DNA from: Adiantum capillus-veneris
Taxonomy: Eukaryota > Streptophyta > Polypodiopsida > Polypodiales > Pteridaceae
DNA: 64,000 nucleotides
Assembly: GCA_014529385.2 (NCBI GenBank)
Contig: CM043949.1
Location: forward strand, 142,421,858-142,485,857
Reading direction: 5' to 3'
Part shown: piece by piece, positions 30,836 to 42,949 of the stretch
How the letters are laid out: each line of letters begins with the position of its first letter
How positions within the stretch are numbered: the stretch's first letter is position 1
Made by a program: the position numbers and the translations under genes
The notes under the pieces: model-generated
The model's input: only the letters and a program-made list of their open reading frames with translations
What the model was told of the DNA's origin: nothing
The model's database searches: none

Positions 30836-31940
30836 AGGAGGATTTTTATAGTGCATATATCTTTTTTCCCTATTTTAGCCATTTTTCACTTATTATTTTT
30901 AAGTGATTTTTGTTGGGAACTGGGTAGGGAAATTTGACAAGGAAGTATATGAGAAACCCTAGTGCTAGCATAATCTGGCAGAAGAGGCAATAGGAACCAA
31001 GTGTTCAGCAGGCACCTTCTCAGCAAGACTCCCCCCCCCAACAGTCAACTATGTGTTTTCATCCACAGACCAAAGATCAGCCAATGTTTTTCAGCCTTGC
31101 AAGATCTCCTAGCTTTTTGCAACTTGCAGTAGCGTGGCAACAGTAGAACAATAGATCAGTCCTAGCGTTAGCAGAACAACACAGATTCAACCCTAGTGTT
31201 TTTGGTTTACAAATCAACCTCGGCATTTTGCAGATTCATCGCGACAGAACCGGCATCTGCATTAGCGTTTTGCATTTTCAGCTTCAAGATATCACAGAAC
31301 AAGTCCTCAACCTTGCCGCATGATTAGATCAACGAGCGTTTACAATTTTAGCCCAAAAAACGCAGATTTCAACATCTGCATTTTCAATGCTTCGTCGTTG
31401 CATCGTCGTCATCACCCGCACCACAGACATAGAGTCAAAATTTAGCAAATAAAGATTTACAGATTTCAACAATTAGCCTTTTCAAATTTCAACCCGTCTC
31501 GTCATTGTTGACATCGTTTGCAAGTCCAAAGCATTGTAGAGATTTGTGCAATCAATAGTAGACTGCTCTCGCCATATATAGAGAGTGGTGCCTTCGGAGG
31601 AGGGTTTGACAACATTCTGGTGTCGTATTCTTCTCTTTCTATCTCTCAGTCTCAGCACCTTCATTCACAATGTTCACCACTTTGTTTGTGTTCATTGCAC
31701 TCTCTCACTATAGGAATGGAAGGCTCTCCCTTCCGTAAGTAAAAGGAACCTTGAGCACAGTTCGGAGCACTCATCTTGAGCAAAGTTCATCATTCACTTC
31801 CGTTGCACCTTACAAGCGTGACCTCTTTCTTGACCTTTTCTTCCTTTGTTTCCTCTCTTCCCTTTTGGAGTGACGAGGAGAAGCACATCTTCAGAGGAAC
31901 TTAGGGATTCATTACTTTCTTGTTCTTTGGATTCCTCCTC
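30836..31940. other. Stretch without recognisable genes
   Basis: AT-rich, with CAG/CATTTTGCA-like short motifs repeated between 31080 and 31400. A TATA-like CATATATAGAG lies near 31573-31583, about 60 bases upstream of a CT-rich leader-like sequence, so an LTR or a promoter is possible. No coding domain. Confidence 0.4.
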
Positions 31941-32198
31941 TCATATGTGAGAGAGTCTTCTTTTGGGGGTCTCATCAAGAGGCCTCCTACTAAGCTCTCT
32001 CTCCTCTTGGAGAGGAAGGGAAATCCCATAAGCACAAAGTTGTTGAGTAACTTCCGCTTGCAAAGTAGGGTTGCCCATAGCTTGATGCAACCTAGTAAGA
32101 AGATAATTGATAAACATGGGGGCATTATCATTAGCACCTTCATGTGCAAAATCAAAGTTATCAATGTTCATTCTACTCTCTTGGTTATTATCAGCCAT
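31941..32198 (-). pseudogene. Gag N-terminus of minus-strand LTR element H (fragment)
   Basis: The ATG at 32198 opens MADNNQESRMNIDNFDFAHE, followed by FINYLLTRLHQAMGNPTLQ; 85 codons. Its position about 535 bases downstream of a primer-binding-site-like sequence (32733-32744) suggests the start of a retroelement gag. No capsid domain follows. The fragment is weakly supported on its own. Confidence 0.4.
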
Positions 32199-32430
32199 GC
32201 TAATTATACTTATGTATTTACTTAGTGTATTCTTTGGCAATTCAAAACCTTAGTTTCTACTCCTCTTAGCCTTTGAAAATAAGCACTTAAGTATCCACAC
32301 CCACGGCTCGAATTGATTAATTATAGAGAGTAGTGGGGTGGGTCTAACATTGCAGAATTGTTGAGAGATAGCTCCTTTCGGACTTCTTATGGCTGAATAA
32401 TGGTAAATCCGTAGGCAAGTCTAAAAAAAT

Positions 32431-32701
32431 CCCATTATTAAGACCAAAGCTCCCGAGGTGTGCATCATATCCCACATAGCGGGCTCAACAAAACCGATAA
32501 TAGATCCCAGTCCCACTTACCCTAATATAATTAACAAAATCAACCATTAATAGGCTACTTAAGGACCCCCCATTATTAAAACCAAAGCTCTCGAGGTGTT
32601 CACCATATCCCACATAGTGGGCTCAACAAAATCAATAATTGGTCCCAGTCCCACTTAATATAATTAACAAAATCAACCATTGATAGGCTACTTAAGGACC
32701 T
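32431..32701. repeat. 138-bp direct tandem repeat, two copies
   Basis: 32431-32568 and 32569-32701 both start CCCATTATTAA and end TAGGCTACTTAAGGACC, with about ten substitutions and a small deletion. They lie in the leader of the presumed element H. Confidence 0.85.
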
Positions 32702-32732
32702 CTCTTCTTAAGCAAGAAAAGAGAAACCAAAT

Positions 32733-32744
32733 GCTCAGATACCA
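32733..32744 (-). other. Primer-binding-site-like sequence (tRNA-Met type), element H
   Basis: The minus strand reads TGGTATCTGAGC, one base different from the common TGGTATCAGAGC. One base further (in the plus direction) TGTAATGG at 32746 could be the LTR edge. Confidence 0.55.
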
Positions 32745-32745
32745 A

Positions 32746-34276
32746 TGTAATGGAAATGGCCTATGAACTTTGAGAATAACGGAATTAAGCGAATTAGAGT
32801 GATCAATTTTTTTGAGATTACTTTGAGAACATAGAGGATGAACTTAATTGATGGTAGCAACATGAACATAGTACTTAATTAACTTGGCATGAACAATACT
32901 TTTGTAAGAGAGAGAGTATTAGAGAACATGACAATAGTTGAGGACCGGATTTACTTGGAGCCAACGGTTCCCCCTCCAAAAGGCGTTTTTATTATAGATT
33001 TTCCTATCAAAAGAGACTTGTTACAATACAATCTTTGTGTTTCTTTTGACCTTGGTATTGCTATGAAAATGGAAAGCTTCATACATCACGAGCATAACAT
33101 AAACTTTGCAAAAAGCATTAACTATCCCAAGCCTCAGTCCCAAGTCAAACACCTTCGAAGGTGGAGAGAGCTAGCGGGGAATGAGAGTAGGAAAGAGGAA
33201 GAAGAATCATCCATATGAGAAAGAAATAGTTCCTCACTTATCATCACTCTTCTTGCTTAGCATAGCATAATAGCATAGTAATGAAGATGAAGAAGATGGC
33301 AAGCTTAAGCATTGAAGCATGTCTCTTGGCTGGATTTGCATTCCATAGCCAAGAGTGTTGGTGTAGGCTCTCCACTTTTCAACAAGCTTGGAGAAGGACA
33401 TGGAGCTCTTGCACTTTGTACTCCACACAATGAGAAAATTTGTGTGTGTGAGAAAGAACTTAATTATTTATTTTTATGTATCTAAATTCTCATTGGACCC
33501 CTTTAAAACCTATCCAATAGCATTAAGGCACATCATGAGGGCCACATGTGAAGGATCATTTGAACATGTGTCTTTTATGCTTATTAAGTCATTTGGTTTG
33601 AATTGAATACTTCAAGCACTTAGTCATTCAAGCATAGAAAGGTTGATGCCTCTTGAGAGTTTATCTTTGAATTGAACACTTCAAGAACCTTAGTCATTTA
33701 AGCATGTGAGAAGCACCTCAATCTTTTGGGCAAGGTTCCCACTAACACTTAGCAAGCCGACAAGCACCTCATGCTTGAGTAGGATTTCCACCTCAAGGTT
33801 AGCCCTAGCTTGCCTAAGATCAAAGTACTTTTTAACACTAACTTTTGGAGGTCTTTAATGAAGATAACCCTAAGGTCTTTAAGCTCCATTAGATAGCATT
33901 TCTCTTTAGCAGACCATCTCTCATTTGGACCCCTTTAACCTTGGCCCCGTGCTGAAACGGATCCATAAGCACATGTCTATATTCTAACCCTTATTCCCGT
34001 TTATTCTCCCATAGTAAATTATCAATTTAATATGAGAAAATCATTTGTGTTGGTTAGATATTAGATTTTATGACATTGTAGTAGGGAATAGATAGCTTGA
34101 AAGAACTTATGACATAGTAAAATTCACCCATCTTCCCCCTCTCTTAACCGTGTAGGAGAATCTATCATACCTATCCCTGTAGATGGCACTGGAGGTACAT
34201 CACCTCCCTATGTTGCCCTTTGATATGACTTGAAAAGCATCCTCAAAGCTATGTCACCCATGCCACATCCTTTATG
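32746..34276 (-). other. Probable LTR of element H, then undefined sequence
   Basis: It starts TGTAATGG beside the PBS-like site. The far end could not be placed and there is no second copy in the window. The stretch is AT-rich; its short frames (for example plus 32889-33218) have no recognisable domain. Confidence 0.35.
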
Positions 34277-35800
34277 CTATCACAAATGAAATTGAGTGAG
34301 AGACACCTTGGCAGCAATGTACAAAGACACACCCATCGAGTTAGCCAACTTCTTTGAAGTAATCAAACATGTCATAAAGCAGGCCGGTGATGTCCCTCCT
34401 TGGACTATCTTGGAGCCAAAGAGTTTTGTAGAAGAAATACTCAGGGCAAGCAAAGCCCACACAATTGACGACATGGATGATGCCATGTGTGAGGTCTTAC
34501 AAAATGCACACAATTGGTCTAAGAAACTTGCAACATTTAGGTCTTTGGACATAAAAGTGTTAAAAGTGGTGAAAAGATTTTAACGGAAAACAACATCAAA
34601 GCCTCAACACCATGGCAGTGAGCTAAATGGGAGTTTGTTGTGAGACCAATGGAGCAAGGTGGCATCAGGATTCTCAACCTTGCTATCCATGCAGAGACCT
34701 AGTAGGCCAAGTTCTTGACGTCAATCACTAAGCAAGACTAGGCATGGGCTATTATGACAAAGGATGCAATTGACAAGGTAAAACTTGTCTCTCAAGGAGG
34801 CCAATGGAAAGACCTAGAGGTGCACAACAAACTTCTTGCCCCTCAGTGAACCAGCCTAAGACTTGGAGGAACAAGGGGTGAGCTAGTACGGAAGTACACT
34901 AGAGCATTGGAGACATTGAAGTGGGGAGAGTTGACTAGGTATTTTTAAAATTCCATAAATCAATGGTCCCTGTGGATCTCTAAATCATGAAACATCCCTT
35001 TGAACCCATTTTGGAGAGAAATTGCCAGAAATATCAACAACAAAAGGCTAAACAACTAGCCCAGTTTTGGGATCGTAACAGCAAGAGCTGGAAGGGAATA
35101 GACCAACTAGCTACCTACTTGAACCTCGATGGGATAGAAAGATTGTTAGTCAACAGAGTTGTTGAAGGGCTTGACAACTACTGTACGCTTGTGTATGAGT
35201 CCAAGTTCAAGTGGAAACCTGGCAATGGCCCAAATGCAGCCCCTTCTTGAAACTGCAAACCAAGAAGCTTCGAGAAGGGACTATCACATTCTAATGATCT
35301 TGTGAATGATTGGTTTTCCTCCCTTAACAAACAATGGGGAAAGCAATGGCCGGAGCAACAAGGTGGGTGGCAGTAGCCAATAACATCTAGAATCCGCAAT
35401 GGCCACCCATAATGAAGATCTTTTTGTGGAAGGTATTCTGGGGGGCTTTGCTTGACAGAAGTGAAGATTCTAACCAGAGGTAGTGGCTCTGATAGATGTT
35501 TGGAATGCAAAACGGTTAGTGAGGACCTCTACACTTGTTCAAGGAGTGGCAGTAGGTAGCCTAGCATGGAAGATCTGGAAATGGGTTCAAAAGACCTAGA
35601 AGATAGGGTTCTTCAAGAATGACTTATAGTTAGGAGGGAAAATGATAAAAAACCAAGTGTTGCTTATCTGCACATAAATTGTTAGATTTTGTTACTATAA
35701 GAAAATCTAGAGGGCTAAGAATTGTCGAGTGTTTGAGAATGTTCTTTGAACAGCTAGTTTCACAGAGATTTTACAAGAAAGTAAGGAATTGATTGCTTCC
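34277..35800 (+). pseudogene. Degenerate LINE (non-LTR retrotransposon), C-terminal RT to zf-RVT region
   Basis: Plus-strand fragments in several frames follow the order of a plant L1-type ORF2. They are an RT thumb-like part (34296-34583), then WEFVVRPMEQGGIRILNL (about 34640), the block that follows the RT in plant LINEs, then a region with WKGIDQLATYLNLDG, and a zf-RVT-type segment IMKIFLWKVFWGALLDRSE (about 35410) followed in another frame by GSGSDRCLECKTVSEDLY. Many stops and frameshifts; the RT core and endonuclease are absent. The family call rests on the motif order and is good, though each block is degraded. Confidence 0.7.
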
Positions 35801-35927
35801 ACTGGTAAAAGGAATGTAATCGGACGAGTGATATAAAGCCATCAACGCAATATTGACCTAAGTGAACTATCTAGATCATGGGTAGATGATTACCTCTTAC
35901 TAAGGCCAGGTAGCTTATTGATGTATT

Positions 35928-36087
35928 ACGAAATGTCTCAAGGCTCGACACGAGCTTGAAATTGCTTTGTACATTTATTTTGGAAGGTTCAATACATCCA
36001 CTCACGTACGAGATGTCTCGAGGCTCGACGCTAGCTTGAAATTGCTTTATACATTTATTTTGGAGGATTCAATACATTCAATCTTGT
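35928..36087. repeat. 80-bp tandem repeat, two copies
   Basis: Units begin at 35928 and 36008 and share ATGTCTC, AGCTTGAAATTGCTTT and ACATTTATTTTGGA, with about 12 differences. Confidence 0.8.
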
Positions 36088-37779
36088 GGGTTTGGGAAAA
36101 AAAAATTCTTAGCACTAACAAGGCATAACTAAGTGCCACTAAACCAAAGACATTGAACATACGAATGTGGATGTATTGAGCGCCATAGAGCGCCATCGCA
36201 TTGGCAGGCAATATACGGCTGCATCGCATTGGTAATCTTCTTTTCAAAGGAAGCTTCCATGGGCCCCAAAGCTAGCTTGCAAATTCATCTAATGAACTCC
36301 GCTTGCGTCATTCTTTTACCTTGCTCAAACATATCCTTTCTTGCTAAAACTTGTATTTTACATCTTCGAACTACACCCTAAATCCTTGATAAACTCCGAC
36401 GAGGTCGGCCAACATCCCACAATGTCCCATCTTTGCGCATGATATCCATGCTGCCTTCCACGAGCCCACTTTGTTGCTAAGCAGACGTGGTTGTCTTCTG
36501 AGAATGCCAACAACGTGCCTTGTCGAAGGCAGAGAGTGCTAACAGCTCACAGCAGAAACACGAGCCTGCAAGCCAAAATACGCGCCATTGAAGGGCACGT
36601 GAAAAGCCATAAGAGAGGTGAAGCCCCTCCTCTCCCCTTTCCCCTTAATTTCATCCATGCCCAATGAGCATTGCACACCCTCCCCTACGGTTCGCCGCCA
36701 GCCCCACGCATGCCTTTCGAAGAGACCTTGCACACCTTTTGAGCATAGGATCCATCGACCGTGCCATATAGTGACCAGGCCCTTGTCCCCGTCATGGGAT
36801 CCATGGAGGAGAACTCCAAGCACAAAAGCAAAGACGCGCGGCGTCATCCAATTTGGAACTAGTTTGCCTTGATTGCTTCACTATGTATATGGTAAGAAGT
36901 AAAAAAGTGATAGTGGTGTGGATTTTACCGCATGGCATAGCTTTCAATGAAGGCTCAACATCTTCTCTCGAAGCTTTCACCAAAAGCTCTTTGACCTCGC
37001 AGTACAAATGAGATTTTGCATGAAAAGATTATGGATGCAAACATTTTCATACTATAATAAAAACGAAACAAGATGCATTATGTGCATTTGAGAGGCTTGT
37101 GCCCAAAAAAAAAACCATACGTATGTATGGTGTGGAGTTGGCACCGTTCTCCACATTTATAAAGATACCGTAAGGAACGTGCCTTTCCCTCGCCACTTCT
37201 ATCCCCTCCAGTGTTGAAGGGGGACTTATGCTTCTCCTCCAGTGTTGGAGGGACTTTTTATTATAAAAATATCATAATTGTACAAGAAAGAACTCATTAC
37301 CGATGTTTTATAAATGCATGTATCATTCCACGTTGCCATGTCAAGGTGTATTGTCCGTGTGTCCCTTTGTGGGGCATAACTAGTCCTTGTCACCTTCATC
37401 TGAAATCTTTTCAATAAAAATAATATAAATTCATTGCTTTATTGTATACATGATGGAATCTAAGAACTTTTAAGATCACATAGAGGAAACCAAAACACGA
37501 AATATAAGTGTACCTTTGCTATTGGTCGTCTGCATGAAGCACATTGTTGGATGGATTGGTTGCCAGACCTCCCTTGTATTGTTGCATCACCTTCCCACCA
37601 TTATGTGTTGTGTCATCGTCATCCCTTCCGCCAACATGTCAACTTTCACATTCACTTTTTCTATCATGCATACCATTACCTACATTAGTTTTGATGTCCG
37701 TGGTCTTAGGGTAGGTTGAATCTTCCGGATGGTATCCGTAACCTCACACACACACACTACACAAACTCATAGTCTTTGG
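36088..37779. other. Stretch without recognisable genes
   Basis: Two overlapping antiparallel open frames at 36539-36872 show no domain. No LTR, TIR or tRNA was seen. Near 37180-37250 CCTCCAGTGTTG occurs twice. Confidence 0.45.
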
Positions 37780-39930
37780 GGCGCCCCATCTGGCATACAT
37801 ATTGATCAAAGCACGGCCAAGCAGGACATCTTTCTTGAAGATCCCCAAACCCTCAATTCACATCTGGTGAAAACAATCTAGAGGTTTCTGGCATTGCCCT
37901 TGTGGAGAAAATCCTGCAATCAAGAAAGAGGCCATCGTTTCGCATCTACGAAAAACTGCCCCTATGGGAGGCTACCTGAGTTTTTAACTTAACGAGTATC
38001 TTATCTTGGCAGCACGATAAAATGAAATTTCTAGATGAGATTCTAAATCTTGCCATCGGTGCATTCTAGCTCCGGACGGGAAGCTTATCGAGAAGTTGTG
38101 GTACTCTCTAAACTGCACCACATTTAGCAAACATGTCAATCAAGGCCTTGCCAAGCACGACATCTTTTTCAACAACCCCTGACTAACAATATCAGAGTGA
38201 ATTTTTAAGCCCATACCAACATCTTGCATAGAGCCACATGCTTTCAAAATGCACGCGTACGTGATTGCATCAGGAGAGAGGCCCTCAAATTGCATTGGCT
38301 AAAAACAACCTAAAGATTTCTGCCCTGCTCCTCTTGTGCATATTCCACAATCGATACACTCCAAGAGATGACATTTTGGACAGGAAGCTCCTCAAGCACT
38401 TTCTGTGCTTTCGGAAGTGCACCACATTTGGCATACATATTGACCGAGGCATTGCCAAGCACGATATTTTTTGCAACAACGCTCGGTTTAACAATATCAG
38501 AAGCGAATTTTTAAAGTACATGTCAACCAAGGCATTCCCAAGCATGACATCTTATTCCCTGACTAACAATATCAATGTGAATTTTTATGCATATATCAGC
38601 ATCTTGTGTAGAGCCACATGCCTTCAAGATGCACACGTATGTGAGTGCATCATCAGGAGAGAGGCCATCACTTTGCATCCGCTAAAAATAGCCTAGAGAT
38701 TTTTGGTCCTGCTCATGTTGTGAATATCGCGTCATCAATGCACTCCAGAAGACGACATTCCAGACATAAATGTCCTCAAGCACTTTCTGTGCTCCCTAAA
38801 GTACACCAGATTTGGTCTACATATTGAGCAAGGCATTGCGAAGCACGACATTTTTTTGTAACAACTTGAGACTAACCATATCAGAGTTAATGTTGAAGTC
38901 CATATTGGCATCCTGCATAGAGCCACATGCCTTCAAGATGCACGCGTAGGTGATTTTATCTGGACAAAGGCCCTCACTTTGCATCCGCTGAAAACAACCT
39001 AGAGCTTTCTGGCCCTGCTCTTGTTGTGCGTATACCGCAATCAGTGCTTGGCATACATATCAACCAAAAGCAGTGCAAAGTACGACATCTTTTTCAATAG
39101 CCTTTAACTAACAACACAATTGTGAATTTTTGTGCCCACATTAGCATCTTGCGTAGAGCCACATGCTTCAAGATACATACGTACGTGATTGCATCTAGAG
39201 ATAGGCCCTCGCTTCGCATTTGCTGAAAACAGACTGGAGCTTTTTGTCCCTACCCTGTGTGGCAAATCCTTCAATTGGTGCATTCGAAGAGTCCACACCC
39301 CGGGCAAAAAGCTCCTCGAGCACTTTTTGTGCTCTCTTAAGAGCACCACATTTAGCAAACATGTCAACCAAGGCATTGTCAAGCACGATACCCTTTTTCA
39401 ACAACCCCTAACCAACCATATGAGCAAGAATTTTTATGCCAATATCGGTATCATGCATAGAGCCACATGCCTTCAAGATACACGCGTATATGATTGCACT
39501 TGGAGATAAGTCCTCGCTTTGCATCGGCCGCTGAAATCAGCCTGGAGTTCCCTGGCCCTGCTTCTGTTGTGCATATCCCGCAATCAATGCACTCCAAGAG
39601 ACAACATTCTAGACAGAAGGTCCTCAAGAGCTTTTCGCCTCATCTTAGAGTTTTTAAGGATAAATTCTCTACATGTTTTGCCCTCTTTTACGTGGCTCTA
39701 TCTTACTTTGCGTGGCCCCTGAATAACAATATCATCGTGAACTCTTCTATCGATACCAACATCTTGCATGATGCTAGATGCCTCAAGCTGCACATGTAGG
39801 TGATTGCATTTGCTGAAAACAGTCTAGAGCTACCTAGCCCTGCCTTCCTTCAAGATGCGCGTGTAGTCACGTGATCTCATCTGGACAAAAGCCATCACTT
39901 TGCATCTGCTGAAAACAGCCGTTATCCATG
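37780..39930 (-). pseudogene. Decayed PPR (pentatricopeptide repeat) gene tract
   Basis: On the minus strand the same PPR block recurs at intervals of about 250-350 bp in shifting frames. The best copy (39195-39404) reads VLDNALVDMFAKCGALKRAQ and VLEELFARGVDSSNAP. Near 38100-38280 one reads LSPDAITYACILKACGSMQD and, after a shift, VVLGKALIDMFAKCG. These are the alternating motifs of plant PLS-type PPR proteins, which bind organellar RNA for editing or processing. Frameshifts and stops occur in nearly every unit, and no E or DYW domain was found, so nothing functional remains. Blocks starting near 37790, 38110, 38420, 38810, 39060 and 39350 support an originally long array. Confidence 0.8.
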
Positions 39931-39950
39931 GCAATGGCGGAAGGGGCTGC

Positions 39951-39952
<2 letters not shown>

Positions 39953-39988
<36 letters not shown>

Positions 39989-40117
39989 GCGGTCGATTGC
40001 TGCAGCGCTCCGAGGTGGACCAAGGGGACCCTGAGAGAAGGAAGGCGGGGGCATACCAGCTATGGGCGCATGCCAGCTATTCCAGGCTGCATGATGTTAG
40101 GCGGAGGCGCAGAACGC

Positions 40118-40156
<39 letters not shown>

Positions 40157-40251
40157 CGTAGTTGCAGCCAGCAAGGTAAACACAGAAACCAAGTGGCATA
40201 GCTCCCCTTCCAGTATGGCAGAATTTGTTCTTACATAATCAAGGTAATCAG

Positions 40252-40304
<53 letters not shown>

Positions 40305-40430
40305 CCCCCCCGGCAGTAGCATGCCTTTCTGTCTCTCTCCCCGGCAGTAGCATGGGAAAAAAAAACGACTAGCATAGGAAAAAAAAGAATTACCTGCGCT
40401 CTGTCCTTTGCTCTGCGTCGTGATCAATTG

Positions 40431-40483
<53 letters not shown>

Positions 40484-40485
40484 TG
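39953..40485. repeat. Microsatellite cluster (CT)n and (TG)n
   Basis: CT tracts at 39953-39985, 40121-40153, 40255-40301 (followed by a run of about ten C) and 40434-40466, the last passing into TG to 40485. Reading frames through them are not genes. Confidence 0.97.
40189..40246 (+). repeat. 58-bp direct repeat, copy 1
   Basis: Identical by eye to 40667-40724 (478 bp apart); contains GGCATAGCTCCCCTTCC and ends in ATCAAGGTA, which resembles an exon end plus splice donor. Confidence 0.9.
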
Positions 40486-40666
40486 CACATGCGCTGCTTG
40501 CTTTCCTGCACACTAAGAACGACGCCGACGTTAAGCTGCTATAAAAGGTGGTCGCCACATGCTTTTTTCCATATTTTTAGTTTATCTTTAGCTTTTCTCC
40601 ATATTTTTAGTCTAGCTTTAGCTTTACGAGCTCTTAGCTTTACTTTAGGAGTTCAACGCAGGGATG

Positions 40667-40724
40667 CCAAGTGGCATAGCTCCCCTTCCAGTATGGCAGA
40701 ATTTGTTCTTACATAATCAAGGTA
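40667..40724 (+). repeat. 58-bp direct repeat, copy 2
   Basis: Second copy of 40189-40246, again followed by a GTAA-type donor-like sequence. The sequence on either side differs. Confidence 0.9.
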
Positions 40725-40810
40725 AAAAAGTAAACTAGGACTGAATTCGGACATCCAAAGAGTAAATTTAAACAAAAATAAGTAAGTATAAACACACTCA
40801 TCTCAACGAA

Positions 40811-40983
40811 ATGCAGTCATGTGCCTGGTTAGGGCTTAGAGCTGCCACAATTCTCGCATGGGTTCGAATCCGGGTGCGGAACTTGTCGTCGAATTTTTGT
40901 TTGCCGCCAAATCTCTTCGAGATCCACATCGTGGCGGGGTCTTCATACAAGACCCCGTGCCATTTAGTCACGAGGGCCGTTGT

Positions 40984-41025
<42 letters not shown>
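40811..41025 (+). mobile_element. Probable tRNA-derived SINE
   Basis: A perfect pol III B box, GGTTCGAATCC, lies at 40861-40871. About 35 bases upstream CTGGTTAGGGCTTAG is a loose A-box match. A non-tRNA body of about 110 bases follows, ending in a TG microsatellite (40979-41025). A box, B box, unrelated body and simple-repeat tail are the layout of plant SINEs. It does not fold as a full tRNA in my reading. No second copy is in the window and target duplications were not identified. Confidence 0.45.
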
Positions 41026-41028
<3 letters not shown>

Positions 41029-41207
41029 ATAACCTATCAGCAATTGCTTCTTGGTGTTTCCCCAGTGCCTCCATTACTTGCAGGTCGGCTATTAGATTGG
41101 AATCTCACCCATACTAATGTCAATACACACACTTTCCCTACAATAAACACACACACACATTCATGCAGACACACATACACACCCATCCACACATAAACCA
41201 CATACAC

Positions 41208-41240
<33 letters not shown>

Positions 41241-42949
41241 ATGCGTGTATCTTCGTCTAATTATTAACCTATACCAATACATAGATGACTTAAAAATCAT
41301 AAACCAACAAGTGAGGGGACAAAACTTGTATATTGAACATTGTAATATACAAGTAATGTAAAATGCAAAAACATTGTTCCTCACTGTTAAAGTTATAAAT
41401 GTTTTGTATCATAAGATGATTTTAATCAATGAACCACTACAATCATGCATACAAACACCTAGTCGGTAAGGAAAAACCTGTTACCTGCATCTGTACAATA
41501 GAACAAACAAATATGTTACCTCAAATGTGTACTACAGGTGTCAATGAGCTCGTCTATGTGTCATAGATTTCTCGTTAGAAAAAGTTTGGACTCGAAGTTG
41601 GGCTCGTAAGAAATGCCATGTCAACGTAGAGAGAGGTACTAGGAAATTCATTTTCTCTTTTTTCATACATGTCTTTTAAAAACCTGAATATCGTTTTCAT
41701 TACAATGTACGTTTAGTAAAAAACTCAAAAAGTAATCTAGTCATGATAGCACGGAAGTGTCTGCGGCCGCCAAAAATTTAATGTCGGATATCTCAATCTT
41801 CTATATTTTGAAAAATAAGCTCTGATTTCTCAGCTCTTTCTCTCTCCCCCCCCCCCCCCCCCCCCCCCCCCTCCTCATTCCCCCTTGCATGTTGTCGCAT
41901 GCGACTGTTGAAATTTCTTTCTTCCATTGCGCTCTCACCTCCTTCCGCAGAAAGCTTCAATTAGTCATGTCTCAGTCCACTCTTATAGCTTCTCCACAAA
42001 GAACTTCTACAAGGAATCGGAGAGATGTATATCATATGCGCATAGAGCTCTCATGAGAGTATGAGCCTCTTTGTAAGAAAAACAAACAAAACACCATTAC
42101 AGGAGCTTCAAAGGAGAACTTCAAATCACAGGTCATAAAAAATATGGACCTTTGGCTAGACAATAGAACGTATCCCAAACATCCCGTCACAAACTTCACT
42201 CCACCTTTCAAGGATATAACTTCCTTAGTGAACCATGTCAGAAACAGATCGAATGGCTTACATGGCTATACCAAGCAGTTGGCCCAAGGGAGATAGATAT
42301 GGAGCGAGCTTTTTGCAGTGAGCTTTTTTCCTCTTTTTGCTTACGTTGTCGTGCAGCTCCGCTTCCATGACCAAAAAATGATCAAAGGGATGCCAATCAG
42401 GTTTATTTGAATCCTACATGATTATTCAGCAGTAATAAGGGCTTGCTAACAAGCCAATTTTAAGTTAAAAGTATGCCAGATGCGGCTCTAAGGGCCAAAA
42501 GATGTCTTGGTAATGCTAACATTGAGTATGCTTGAAGTGGTCATAGCTGGGATTTTATTCATCAGATTTGTAGTACTTGAAGTGCTCTACCGGCCTGTCT
42601 TTACGGGTCATCGATTGGAGCTACAGATAGGAAGTTATGTCAGTTTGAAGACGAATCAGTAGCAGATCTATACCGAATTGGGCAACTGCTGATAAAGTGT
42701 CAAAGATGATATGAATGCATGGGCTTGAAGTGCTCACTTTGAGGAGCATTTCGGTCTTTTCAGTTTGTCAATCGGAGTTCCGGTTGTCAAGATATGGACA
42801 GTTTAAGTTTCACCGGGGCCAGTTCTGTACCACTCTGGACGCCTCGGTCAGTTGTTCATCTAGCAATTTTTGAGCCTCAACCAGGTTCTTGGAAATGGTA
42901 TCATAAAAAAAACTCATCTCTTATAGTGCATTGATAGCCAGTGCTTCAA
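41026..42949. other. Stretch without recognisable genes; microsatellites and a poly(C) run
   Basis: (CA)-rich 41127-41205 facing (GT)n 41212-41241 could pair as an inverted repeat. A run of 26 C lies at 41846-41871. 42480-42860 has several GCTTGAAGTGCTC-like repeats. No coding domain. Confidence 0.5.

Noticed and set aside
32889-33218. 109-codon ORF as a host gene
   Set aside because: Lies in the presumed LTR of element H, no domain and no codon or start support.
36539-36872. Two antiparallel ORFs of 84 and 102 codons
   Set aside because: No domain, overlapping each other, no start or promoter context.
40811-40885. Functional tRNA gene
   Set aside because: B box is perfect but no matching acceptor and anticodon stems could be drawn; a SINE fits better.
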